Assembly (NCBI GenBank): GCA_019322435.1
Contig: JAHWIR010000010.1
Span: 1 to 64,000 of the forward strand
DNA: 64,000 nucleotides
Source: Candidatus Woesearchaeota archaeon
GTDB lineage: Archaea > Nanobdellota > Nanobdellia > Woesearchaeales > WJKL01
Direction of reading: 5' to 3'
In this document: piece by piece, positions 31,246-40,080 of the stretch
Position numbering within the stretch: position 1 is the first letter of the stretch
Layout: each line of letters opens with the position of its first letter
The notes under the pieces: generated by a model
What the model saw: the letters and a program-made list of their open reading frames with translations, nothing else
The model's database searches: none
What the model was told of the DNA's origin: nothing
Made by a program: the position numbers and the translations under genes

Positions 31246-32310
31246 TTGAAAAAGATATTAACTTATTCACCAGGAAGAGCAGCAGTTATTGGAAATCCTT
31301 CTGATATCTATGGAGGAGCCACAATTGCTCTAACCTTCAAGGACTTTGGTTCTTATGTTGCTATAGAGCCTTCTGAACATCTAGAAATTCAATCAAAGAT
31401 AGTAAGACCAACAGACCAAACACTAGAAGAAAAAACTAGCTTAGAGATGGCAATTATTTTTGCTCTTAGAATGAAATTTCCATATAAGATGAGCATCAAC
31501 CCCAAAGTCAAAATAACCGATGTTTCAGATTTGCCTTATGAGTCAGGTTTAGCAAGATCAACAGGCGGCGGTGATGGTATGATTGATGGGTTTAATGAAT
31601 ATTTTGATTTAGGAATAACTGACAGGAGAGAGATAGCAGAAATACTATGGGATGCTGAATGGTTTTTAGGAATATGTGGAGGTCAAGAGAGATATGCTAT
31701 TGCCCTTGATGATCACAAGGTAAGCAGAAGCACAATACTAAAAAAACTCAAAACAACCAAAAAGAAAGCAACTAAAGTAACCCACATAAAACCATCAAGA
31801 CTTTATTTCATGGATTTTCAACACAGAGGAGACCACAATTCAAGAGGACCTTATGCAACAGTAGAAGAAATCCATCTACCACAAAACTTGCCTTTGGCAG
31901 TAGTTTATACAGATAAAAAGACAAAAAAAAGCACTTCTTTCGATTATCATAAAGCTCTTTTTCAAGTATATGAAAATAATCCCCATAAGATAAAAAGAGC
32001 AATGAATGAAATAGCTAATCTAGCAAGAGAGTCAAAAGAAATACTAAACAATGGTGTAGATTTAGAAGACTTAGGAGAATTAATGACAAAATCTTTAAAT
32101 TTAAGAAAAAAAATATTCAAAGAATATACAGGAACCAGCGGAACAGACCATATTAAACCAATGGTAGACATATTAAATCAACCAGGAATAAGAGAACATG
32201 TTTTTGGTTACAATATGCCTGGTTCTAAATCATTAAGTTTTTTATATGAAGACAACACACCATTAAAAGAATTAGAAAAACAAGGTTTTCATGTAATAAA
32301 AATAAATTAA
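31246..32310 (+). CDS. GHMP-family sugar kinase, 354 aa (TTG start)
   Basis: GHMP motif 1 SPGRAAVIGNPSD at about 8-20, the ATP-binding LPYESGLARSTGGG loop at about 94-107, and a C-terminal GYNMPGSKS motif 3. It likely phosphorylates the anomeric hydroxyl of a sugar (like glucuronokinase or heptose kinases), feeding the two nucleotidyltransferases that follow at 2 and 24 nt. No ATG is available near the conserved start; the TTG at 31246 is preceded by a strong GGGGGA Shine-Dalgarno. Confidence 0.85.
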   Translation: MKKILTYSPGRAAVIGNPSDIYGGATIALTFKDFGSYVAIEPSEHLEIQSKIVRPTDQTLEEKTSLEMAIIFALRMKFPYKMSINPKVKITDVSDLPYESGLARSTGGGDGMIDGFNEYFDLGITDRREIAEILWDAEWFLGICGGQERYAIALDDHKVSRSTILKKLKTTKKKATKVTHIKPSRLYFMDFQHRGDHNSRGPYATVEEIHLPQNLPLAVVYTDKKTKKSTSFDYHKALFQVYENNPHKIKRAMNEIANLARESKEILNNGVDLEDLGELMTKSLNLRKKIFKEYTGTSGTDHIKPMVDILNQPGIREHVFGYNMPGSKSLSFLYEDNTPLKELEKQGFHVIKIN

Positions 32311-32311
32311 A

Positions 32312-33055
32312 ATGAAAGCAATAATTCTAGCAGCAGGTTACGCAACCCGCCTATATCCTTTGACAGAAAATTTCCCAAAGCCTTTGTTAAAAATAGCAAA
32401 CAAACCTCTAATTGAATACATTATAGAGAAGATCTATGAAATCCCTGAAGTTGACCAGATAATAATTGTCACAAATGCAAAATTCTTTAATCATTTTATT
32501 GAATGGAACTCCTCCTTTGACTCAAAAATCCCAATTGAATTATTAAATGACGGCTCAACTTCTGAAGAAAACAGATTAGAAGCACTAAGAGATATCCAAT
32601 TTGCATTAAAAGACATCGAAGAAGAAACAATAATACTTGCAGGAGACAATCTTTTTGAATTCAGCTTAAAAGAATTCTACAATTATTACAAAGAAAAAAA
32701 TACAGTAATAACAGCAGCATTTGATACAAAAGATATTGAGATTGTCAGAAACCGCCATGGAGTTGTAATCTTAGATGAAAACAAGAAAGTAATAGACTTC
32801 CAGGAAAAACCCCCAGAACCAAAATCAACAATAAAATCAATCGCATGCTACATCTTTAAACCAGAAACAAAACAACAATTAAATGAATATCTTGAAACAC
32901 ATGAATCTAAGGCCCCAGGATTTTTCATAGAATGGCTTTCTAAAAAAACAGATATCTATGCTTTCCTAATCCAACAACCAATTTATGATATCGGCAACCT
33001 AGAATCTTATAAAAAAGCAGACGAGATTTATTCTAAAAAAACAGAAAAACTTTAA
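32312..33055 (+). CDS. Sugar-1-phosphate nucleotidyltransferase, 247 aa
   Basis: N-terminal IILAAGYATRLYPLTENFPKPLL contains the nucleotide-binding G-x-G-x-R-like loop and catalytic Lys of the RmlA/GlmU type. LAGDNLFEF holds the metal-binding Asp. About 55% of the first 30 residues match the paralogue immediately downstream, so a tandem duplication. It should make an NDP-sugar from the product of the GHMP kinase just upstream; base and sugar are unknown. Confidence 0.9.
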   Translation: MKAIILAAGYATRLYPLTENFPKPLLKIANKPLIEYIIEKIYEIPEVDQIIIVTNAKFFNHFIEWNSSFDSKIPIELLNDGSTSEENRLEALRDIQFALKDIEEETIILAGDNLFEFSLKEFYNYYKEKNTVITAAFDTKDIEIVRNRHGVVILDENKKVIDFQEKPPEPKSTIKSIACYIFKPETKQQLNEYLETHESKAPGFFIEWLSKKTDIYAFLIQQPIYDIGNLESYKKADEIYSKKTEKL

Positions 33056-33079
33056 AACTAAACACAATTCATTCTAAAC

Positions 33080-33829
33080 ATGAAAGCATTAATATTGGCA
33101 GCCGGCTATGCAACAAGACTTTACCCAATAACAAAACACATTCCAAAACCACTGCTTCCAGTAAATGGAAAGCCAATGATAGAATTCATTCTTGATAAGA
33201 TAGCACTAATCGACGATGTTGACGAAATCTTTATTGTAACAAACAAAAAATTCTATCCGCATTTTCAGCTATGGCATAACAGAATCAAGGCTGCAGGAGT
33301 CTATGACAAGCCAATCAAAGTTCTAGACGACAATACAACAAAAGACGGAACAAAACTTGGAGCAGTAGGAGACATGAAATTTGTTGTAGACCATGCAAAC
33401 ATCAATGATGACTTATTAATAATCGGAGGAGACAACTTATTTGAATTCAATCTTCAGGATACAGTAGATTATTTCAAAGAAAAAGATAAAAATATCGTAG
33501 CTTTGCATGATATAAAAGATAAAGAAGCAGTAAAACGCTTTAGTGTTGTTGAACTCAATCCAGAAAACAGACTAATCAGCTTCCAAGAAAAGCCCGAGTC
33601 TCCTAAAACTACACTGATCGCAATCTGCACATACATATTCAAAAAACAGACCATTCCAAAAATCAATGAATATATTGAAAAAGGAAACAACCCAGATGCT
33701 CCAGGCTATTTCATAGAATGGTTATATGAAAACGATGAAGTCTATGGCTGGGTTTTCTCAGAATCCTGGTTTGACATCGGCAATATTGATCAATTTGAAC
33801 AAGCTAATCTGAAGTACGGCGGGATTTAA
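33080..33829 (+). CDS. Sugar-1-phosphate nucleotidyltransferase, paralogue, 249 aa
   Basis: Same family: ILAAGYATRLYPITKHIPKPLLPV at the N-terminus and IIGGDNLFEFNL for metal binding. The final segment VYGWVFSESWFDIGNIDQFEQA is typical of short RmlA-like proteins. It is co-directional with its twin and the GHMP kinase. Two tandem versions suggest two activated sugars or two donor nucleotides. Confidence 0.9.
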   Translation: MKALILAAGYATRLYPITKHIPKPLLPVNGKPMIEFILDKIALIDDVDEIFIVTNKKFYPHFQLWHNRIKAAGVYDKPIKVLDDNTTKDGTKLGAVGDMKFVVDHANINDDLLIIGGDNLFEFNLQDTVDYFKEKDKNIVALHDIKDKEAVKRFSVVELNPENRLISFQEKPESPKTTLIAICTYIFKKQTIPKINEYIEKGNNPDAPGYFIEWLYENDEVYGWVFSESWFDIGNIDQFEQANLKYGGI

Positions 33830-33880
33830 GTAACCTTTAAAAATGCCATTAATTTCTCTTTTTAATTCAAGGGGCTTAAT

Positions 33881-34822
33881 ATGTATAAAGGAAAAAAAAT
33901 TGCATTAGTTATACCTGCGTATAATGAACAAAGATTGATCAAGCCTACATTAGAGCACATTCCAAAAACAATAGACAAAATATACGTTGTAAATGATGCT
34001 TCTACAGATAATATGGTTCAAGTTATAGAAAGCATTATGGAAAAGGATAAGAGAATCATGTTATTAAACCACACAAAGAACAGGGGTGTTGGCCAAGCAA
34101 TCATCACAGGCTACAAAAAATCTGCTGAAGATGGCTATGATATCTCTGTAGTCATAGGAGGAGACTATCAAATGGATCTAAAAGACCTCCCAAATTTCTT
34201 AGAACCCATTATCAATGGAGAAGCAGATTATACCAAAGGCAACCGTTTTTTATACTCAAGAGGAATCCCAAAAGTTATGCCCTTTAAAAGAATCCTTGGA
34301 AATTCTATGCTTACACTAATAACAAAATTTGCCTCAGGTTATTGGAAAATCTTCGATACTCAAGACGGCTACACAGCCATAACAAGAGAAGCAATCCAAA
34401 AAGTTAATTGGTCAAAGGCATGGAAAGGGTATGGATATGTAGGAGATTGGCTTGTATTATTTAATATACATAATCTAAGAATAAAAGATGTTCCAAGAAG
34501 AGCCATATATCTAAAAGGAGAAAGACAATCTCAAATTAAAATAGGAAGATATATTATTAAGGTCTTCCCGAGAATGATGCGACAATTTTTTTGGAGATTG
34601 AATACAAAATATTTTTTTCAAGATTTTCATCCCTTATTCCTGCTTTATTACATGAGTTTCTTTTTAATTCCTATTGGTGCAATCTTTGGAATTAAAATAC
34701 TCATAGATGGTCTGTTAGGATATGCTTCTGGAAATCAAGCAATATTAACAACCTTAATTTTAGTGATGGGCATACAATTTCTGCTATTTGCGATATTATT
34801 TGATATGCAATTAAATTCCTAA
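33881..34822 (+). CDS. Dolichyl-phosphate-sugar synthase-like GT2 with C-terminal membrane helices, 313 aa
   Basis: GT-A fold: ALVIPAYNEQ, YVVNDASTD (nucleotide-binding Asp), GGDYQMD (D-x-D-like metal site). Two helices near the C-terminus (about 250-275 and 284-305) anchor it to the membrane. Such enzymes make polyprenyl-phosphate sugars (DPM1/AglD-like). GGGGC precedes the ATG. It converges with a flippase-like gene at 34819. Confidence 0.88.
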   Translation: MYKGKKIALVIPAYNEQRLIKPTLEHIPKTIDKIYVVNDASTDNMVQVIESIMEKDKRIMLLNHTKNRGVGQAIITGYKKSAEDGYDISVVIGGDYQMDLKDLPNFLEPIINGEADYTKGNRFLYSRGIPKVMPFKRILGNSMLTLITKFASGYWKIFDTQDGYTAITREAIQKVNWSKAWKGYGYVGDWLVLFNIHNLRIKDVPRRAIYLKGERQSQIKIGRYIIKVFPRMMRQFFWRLNTKYFFQDFHPLFLLYYMSFFLIPIGAIFGIKILIDGLLGYASGNQAILTTLILVMGIQFLLFAILFDMQLNS

Positions 34823-35766
34823 TTCTTCTCTTTAGATAAACTCTTTCTTTTCTTCAACTCTTTTGAAAAAAGCAAAATAGAACAAACAGACACAAAATAA
34901 TTTAATACTAAATTTATTAAATAAACTCCTGCTGCAATACTGCTGCTAACACCGATTATTGTAAAAAAATATACAGCACTAGCTTCCCTTACCCCCACCC
35001 CACTTATACTTATTGGAATCAAAGTAATTATATTTACTAACGCATGTATCAATAAAGCGTAAAAATAATTTACTTCTACACCAAAAGAAAGAAATAACAA
35101 CCAAATTGTCAAACCAAGAACCCCCCATTTAATGAATGTTAAAACAAAATTCAGCATTAACCTCCCTTTTCTTTCCCTTATATATCCTTTAATTGTTTTA
35201 GAAAAACCATCAAAATATGATGCATAACTTCTAAGAATATATTTTCGAATCATCTTTCTTCCAAAATTACTAATAATAACAAAGTATAGCATCACTAATA
35301 TCCCAATAAATATAATCACAATATCTATCATCAAATACAGATCTAAAAAAACAACTGCTCCCAATATAGAAATTAAAAAAAGAGTAAATATAGTGATGAC
35401 CTTGTCCATGATTGAGATTGCCAATCCTTGCCCATATCCTATCCCTTGCTTCTTAAACAAATATACTATTGACAATTCTCCCAATTTTCCTGGAACAAAA
35501 GAACCAATACCCCAACTCAACATATTATACTTTAATAAAATCCAAAATTTTATCTTCTTAATTCCACTTGTAATCAAACCAATATTATATGCACTAATCG
35601 CAAAATTCAAAATAAAAATAATTAAAACTATAAACATCAAAAAAATATTTGAATTCTTAAAAGCAGAAACAACATTTTGAATCCCAACCCGATGGAGCAT
35701 ATATAAAAGAATACTTAATCCAATAGCCCATTTTAAAACAAAATAAACTCTTTTTTTCAACTTCAT
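34819..35766 (-). CDS. LPG-synthase-type transmembrane (UPF0104) flippase-like protein, 315 aa
   Basis: About eight hydrophobic helices with the family pattern GSFVPGKLGELSIVYLFKKQG and IPISISGVGVREASAVY. In archaea such proteins are often encoded beside GT2 genes and proposed to flip polyprenyl-phosphate sugars. Its start overlaps the wbpE-like gene by 4 nt, so it is the last gene of that operon. Confidence 0.85.
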   Translation of the reverse strand: MKLKKRVYFVLKWAIGLSILLYMLHRVGIQNVVSAFKNSNIFLMFIVLIIFILNFAISAYNIGLITSGIKKIKFWILLKYNMLSWGIGSFVPGKLGELSIVYLFKKQGIGYGQGLAISIMDKVITIFTLFLISILGAVVFLDLYLMIDIVIIFIGILVMLYFVIISNFGRKMIRKYILRSYASYFDGFSKTIKGYIRERKGRLMLNFVLTFIKWGVLGLTIWLLFLSFGVEVNYFYALLIHALVNIITLIPISISGVGVREASAVYFFTIIGVSSSIAAGVYLINLVLNYFVSVCSILLFSKELKKRKSLSKEKN

Positions 35767-36857
35767 TCTAAAATTTCCCGTATACTCTCACTTATATATT
35801 TAATTTGTTCTTTATTCAATTCAGGGTACATAGGCAAAGATAATATCTCTTTAGCAACTCTTTCAGCAACAGGAAAATCCCCTTCTTTATATCCTAGAAA
35901 TCTTAAAGCAGGCTGTAAATGCAAAGGCAAAGGATAATGAATTCCTGTACTAATCTCTTTTTCCTTCAAATAATCAACTAACTTATCCCTTTGCTGTACT
36001 TTAATAACATACACATAATAAACATGCTTGCCATATTCCTCTTCAAACGGCACCTCAACTATATTTTTCAGTAATTCATTATAATTATAAGCATTCTCCC
36101 TTCTTTTACTTGTCCATTCTTTAAGATGTCTTAATTTAACATCAAGTATCGCTGCTTGCAAAGCATCTAATCTTTCCCCATAACCAATTATATCACTTTC
36201 ATACTTGCTAGCCCTTCCATGATCTCTCAACTTAGCAACTTTCTTAGCTACTTCCCCATCATTAGTTATAATACATCCGCCATCTCCATAACAACCAAGA
36301 TTTTTTGCAGGAAAAAAACTTAATATAGCTATATCAGAAATAGGCAATTTCCTTCCTTTATACTCAGCATCAATTGCCTGGGCAGCATCTTCTATCACAA
36401 TTAAGCTATGCTTTTTAGCAATCTCAATAATTCTATCCATATCACATACCTGCCCATATAAATGAACAGGAATTATTGCCTTTGTTTTTTCTGTTATAAC
36501 CTCCTCAATCTTATCAATATCCATCAGCATTGTTTTCTCATCAACATCAACAAAAATAGGCTTCCCCCCGCATTGAACAATTGCTTCAGCAGTTGCAATA
36601 AAACTATTAGGAACCGTTATAACCTCATCTCCCTCTCCAATTCCATAAGCCTTTAATGCTAAAAAAAGTGCAGCACTTCCACTTCCAACTCCAACAGCAT
36701 GTTTACATCCACAAAATTCAGCTAAATTCTCCTCAAACCTCTTAACAGCTTCTCCCATAATAAAATTAGAATTATCCAAAATATTCTGAATAGCAGAATC
36801 AATCTCTCCTTTTATACTCAAATATTGAGCTTTTAGATCAACAAAAGGTATGTTCAT
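35763..36857 (-). CDS. wbpE: DegT/DnrJ/EryC1 sugar aminotransferase, WbpE-like, 364 aa
   Basis: PLP-dependent fold type I transaminase; PLP Lys is K185 in SFFPAKNLGCYGDGG, and IEDAAQAIDAEY gives the cofactor Asp. The sequence FVDLKAQYLSIKGEI at the start is typical of WbpE/WlbC, which aminates UDP-3-keto-GlcNAcA in the UDP-diacetamido-uronate pathway. Its own TATA (about 36881-36892) lies 27 nt upstream. WbpB- and WbpD-like genes are nearby on the same strand. Confidence 0.85.
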   Translation of the reverse strand: MNIPFVDLKAQYLSIKGEIDSAIQNILDNSNFIMGEAVKRFEENLAEFCGCKHAVGVGSGSAALFLALKAYGIGEGDEVITVPNSFIATAEAIVQCGGKPIFVDVDEKTMLMDIDKIEEVITEKTKAIIPVHLYGQVCDMDRIIEIAKKHSLIVIEDAAQAIDAEYKGRKLPISDIAILSFFPAKNLGCYGDGGCIITNDGEVAKKVAKLRDHGRASKYESDIIGYGERLDALQAAILDVKLRHLKEWTSKRRENAYNYNELLKNIVEVPFEEEYGKHVYYVYVIKVQQRDKLVDYLKEKEISTGIHYPLPLHLQPALRFLGYKEGDFPVAERVAKEILSLPMYPELNKEQIKYISESIREILE

Positions 36858-36955
36858 AATTAGAACAAAAAGGACTTAATTTATAAAATTAACGTATCTA
36901 TGCCTTATCAGAAAACTAACAATAAAAAAGTAAATTAGAAGTTATTCATAAACCT

Positions 36956-38365
36956 TTATTTTTTATTCAACAATAAACTTTTTGCAGCACTAACTGAGTT
37001 TATTACAGCTGCTTTTATTCCAGCTCTCCTAAGATTATAAACCACTCTTCTAGGAGTCATATAAAAATTCATTAAAGCCTTCTTCTGATACTTAATCAAA
37101 TCATCTCTTTTTAAATCATTTACTTCTATAACAGCATTACCCCACCTTCTAAATTCTTTCCAATCTTTTGTCAATAATTTTATCCCACCATAACCTTTAA
37201 CAGCCATATCATAATATTCTGTTCCTGGAAATGGGGTCCCTATATTAACATAAGCTTGATAACATTCCAATGATTTCATAAATTTAATTGTTTTTTCAAT
37301 ACTTTTCTTTGTTTCAAAAGGCAAGCCTAAAACAATAGACATCCTTGTTTCAATTCCTAATTCACTTGTTAACTCATATGCTTTTTTTATCTGTTCTAAC
37401 GTAATTCCTTTTTTAGAAGCATCTAATATATGTTGATTACCGCTCTCTACACCAAAAGATAATCTATTTAAACCAATACTTTTTAACTTCTGAAGTAGTT
37501 CTCTATCAATTATATTTACTCTAGTCATGCCTTCAAAAGTAAACTCCAATCCAGATTTTTTAATAGCATCAACTAATTCATATGTCAATTTTCTATTCAA
37601 TCCTAAGGTGTCATCATAGAACACTAAATGATTTATCTTATATTTATTCACAATCTCGTCAATCTCTTTTACAACATTATCTACTGACCTATATCTCATG
37701 CAATTTCCAAATATTACTAATTGAGAACAAAAAATACATTTATATGGGCACCCTCTTGTTGTCATTACTGGAGTTATAGGAATTATTCCTTTTTTAGGAA
37801 CACTCCATAAATATTTTTTATTTTTAACCAGATGTCTTGCAGGAAGGGGTATTTTATCTAAATCTTTTATCAACTCCCTTTCCCCACTAAATTTAATCTT
37901 TCCATTTTTCCTATAACAAATTCCTTTGATATCAGAAAGCTTCTTACTATCACAAACTTCTCTTATTGTCTCTTCTGCTTCTCCAATAATAACAATATCT
38001 ATTTCAGCGCATTCTTTCAATGTATCCTCCGGAAGGGAAGTAGGGTGCGGGCCTCCAGACAAAGTCATAATAGAAGAATCAGCTTCCTTAATAACCTTAA
38101 ACAATTCAATTGCTTTGTGATGTATCGGTGTAGTGGAAGTTATCCCAACCACATCAGGCTTTTCTCTAACTACAATCTTCACAATCTCTTGCTTAGATAG
38201 GCCATCAACCTCTGTGTCTATTATCTTAACATCGTGACCTCCTTGCTCTAAACTAGAAGCCAAATACATTAGTCCTAATGGAGGATAAACTACTCCAACT
38301 TTTGCAGCAGATCTATATCTTCCATAAATATCAGTAAATTCTGGATATATCAAGATAACTTTCAT
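36956..38365 (-). CDS. B12-binding radical SAM enzyme, 469 aa
   Basis: N-terminal cobalamin-binding domain (about 1-140), then a radical SAM domain with C206-x3-C210-x2-C213 (RGCPYKCIFC) holding the [4Fe-4S] cluster. Such proteins perform C-methylation or other difficult radical steps, including in lipid and polysaccharide biosynthesis. It lies between the WbpD- and WbpE-like genes, so the substrate is possibly a sugar or a polyprenyl lipid. A second protein of the same class is at 57888. Confidence 0.9.
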   Translation of the reverse strand: MKVILIYPEFTDIYGRYRSAAKVGVVYPPLGLMYLASSLEQGGHDVKIIDTEVDGLSKQEIVKIVVREKPDVVGITSTTPIHHKAIELFKVIKEADSSIMTLSGGPHPTSLPEDTLKECAEIDIVIIGEAEETIREVCDSKKLSDIKGICYRKNGKIKFSGERELIKDLDKIPLPARHLVKNKKYLWSVPKKGIIPITPVMTTRGCPYKCIFCSQLVIFGNCMRYRSVDNVVKEIDEIVNKYKINHLVFYDDTLGLNRKLTYELVDAIKKSGLEFTFEGMTRVNIIDRELLQKLKSIGLNRLSFGVESGNQHILDASKKGITLEQIKKAYELTSELGIETRMSIVLGLPFETKKSIEKTIKFMKSLECYQAYVNIGTPFPGTEYYDMAVKGYGGIKLLTKDWKEFRRWGNAVIEVNDLKRDDLIKYQKKALMNFYMTPRRVVYNLRRAGIKAAVINSVSAAKSLLLNKK

Positions 38366-38388
38366 TTTAATTTATATACCAACCCTGC

Positions 38389-38853
38389 CTACTCCTTTTG
38401 ATCTAATCTCTTTATTATCTTTGCAGGATTTCCACCAACAACACAATTATCAGGAACATCTTTAGTAACAACAGCTCCAGCTCCAACAACTGCTTTTTCT
38501 CCAATTACAATAGGAAATAAAGTAGCATTACTTCCTATCACAGCCTTTTTTTTAATCAATGTTCTCTTCCACTCTTTATCACTTCCGGTTCTTTTCTTAG
38601 AAGGAGGATTAATATCATTAATAGTCATAACACCATGCCCAATAAAAACATCGTCTTCTATAGTAACCAAAGAACATATCAAAGAATGAGAACTAATTGT
38701 TACATTATTTCCAATCTTAACATTATTCTGAATCTCCACATAACTGCCAATATTGCAATTCTCCCCAACTTCACAGCCATACATATTTACAAAATTCCAA
38801 ATCTTAGTTCCTTCCCCAATCTTGCAATCTTTAATTATAGAGTTTTCTTTCAT
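38389..38853 (-). CDS. wbpD: Left-handed beta-helix acetyltransferase, WbpD/WlbB-like, 154 aa
   Basis: Hexapeptide-repeat acyltransferase (IGEGTKIWNF, IGSYVEIQNNVKIGNNVTI, VGAGAVVTKDVP). Its small size and IWNF motif match WbpD/WlbB, the UDP-2-acetamido-3-amino-uronate N-acetyltransferase. Start set at ATG 38853 (TAATATG junction with the preceding gene); GTG 38862 would add three residues and overlap it. WbpB- and WbpE-like partners are in the same region. Confidence 0.87.
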   Translation of the reverse strand: MKENSIIKDCKIGEGTKIWNFVNMYGCEVGENCNIGSYVEIQNNVKIGNNVTISSHSLICSLVTIEDDVFIGHGVMTINDINPPSKKRTGSDKEWKRTLIKKKAVIGSNATLFPIVIGEKAVVGAGAVVTKDVPDNCVVGGNPAKIIKRLDQKE

Positions 38854-38854
38854 A

Positions 38855-39955
38855 TTAAACACTTTTTTTATTCCCGCTTAAAGGCTCTTGCTCATTTAGT
38901 TTAAAACTATAATTATCTCCTTTTAAAGGCAATTCAACTTCCTTATTTGTCAATGCAGAGATATAAGCAGCTTGCATCACTTCAATAGATTCTCTTCCTT
39001 GCAGACTATTTGTTGCAATATCTTCCCCATCCAATAACGCACTAACAACATTCTCAATTACCTTATCATGATTTGACATACTTCCTTTATAAGTTCCATA
39101 ATCATTAGCAGGCCCGCCTGGTTCAAGTTCTGGCTTTTCAACATCTTCAACATCCCAAAAATCTAATGTATTAAGATACTCTCCTCCAACCTTGATGCTT
39201 CCTTTATCTCCAAGCACAGTCATAGATCCCTCCATATTTTTCTTATAAACACAGGTTGTATACTGCAATGACCCAATACAACCATTCTCAAAAATCAAAG
39301 TAATAAATCCTGTATCCTCTGTTTCCATGTAAGGATGAGATAAATTATCCATTTTTGCAAACACGCTCTTTACCTTCCCGCCAATCCAAACCATTAAATC
39401 AAGAAAATGAGAACATTGTGTCATCAAAGCCCCACCATCCAGCTTCATAGTTCCTTTCCAATCAGATTCTTCATAATATCCTTTTCTCCTATTCCACAAA
39501 ACATTGCAGTTAATCAAACTAATCCTTCCTAATTTTTTATTATAAACAATATCCTTCAAAACCTTAATAGGAGGATTATACCTATTCTGCTTTACTAAAA
39601 AGAACTTTTTTCCTGTTTCTTTCTCCTTTTCCACAACCATGTCAGCATCAGCTAAATTAAGAGTCATTGGTTTTTCACAAAGAACATGCTTCCCCTCTTC
39701 CAATCCTTTAATTGACATCTCTGCATGCAACCCACTTGGAGCGCATATATTAACAACACCCATATCTTCTTTAAGAACATCCTTAATATCATAAACAGCC
39801 CTAGCATTATATTTCTTAGCAAGCTCATCAGCTTTTTCTTTAACTATATCGCAAACAACACAAAGCTCAGCTCTCTTATTATTAAAAATATGCTCAGCAT
39901 GCCTTGTACCTATTCTTCCACATCCTACAATCCCAAATTTAATAATATTAACCAT
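38855..39955 (-). CDS. wbpB: Gfo/Idh/MocA-family oxidoreductase, WbpB-like, 366 aa
   Basis: Rossmann nucleotide loop VGCGRIGTRH at the N-terminus, CEKPMT at about 92-97 (the family Lys) and the catalytic His region in MTQCSHFLDL. Together with WbpD and WbpE homologues it fits the UDP-GlcNAcA 3-dehydrogenase of the UDP-diacetamido-uronate pathway. Start placed at ATG 39955, which has GGAGG six bases upstream; a TTG four codons earlier overlaps that site. A TATA at about 39989 drives the operon. Confidence 0.87.
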   Translation of the reverse strand: MVNIIKFGIVGCGRIGTRHAEHIFNNKRAELCVVCDIVKEKADELAKKYNARAVYDIKDVLKEDMGVVNICAPSGLHAEMSIKGLEEGKHVLCEKPMTLNLADADMVVEKEKETGKKFFLVKQNRYNPPIKVLKDIVYNKKLGRISLINCNVLWNRRKGYYEESDWKGTMKLDGGALMTQCSHFLDLMVWIGGKVKSVFAKMDNLSHPYMETEDTGFITLIFENGCIGSLQYTTCVYKKNMEGSMTVLGDKGSIKVGGEYLNTLDFWDVEDVEKPELEPGGPANDYGTYKGSMSNHDKVIENVVSALLDGEDIATNSLQGRESIEVMQAAYISALTNKEVELPLKGDNYSFKLNEQEPLSGNKKSV

Positions 39956-40080
39956 TATATCCTCCAATGAAAGTTATTAATTTAACAGTATTTAAAAGTC
40001 TTCACCTATTAACCCCTTACATACCCAAAACATAAACTATTTAAATAACTTTTGAAATTTGATTATATGGGGGCCTTTTA

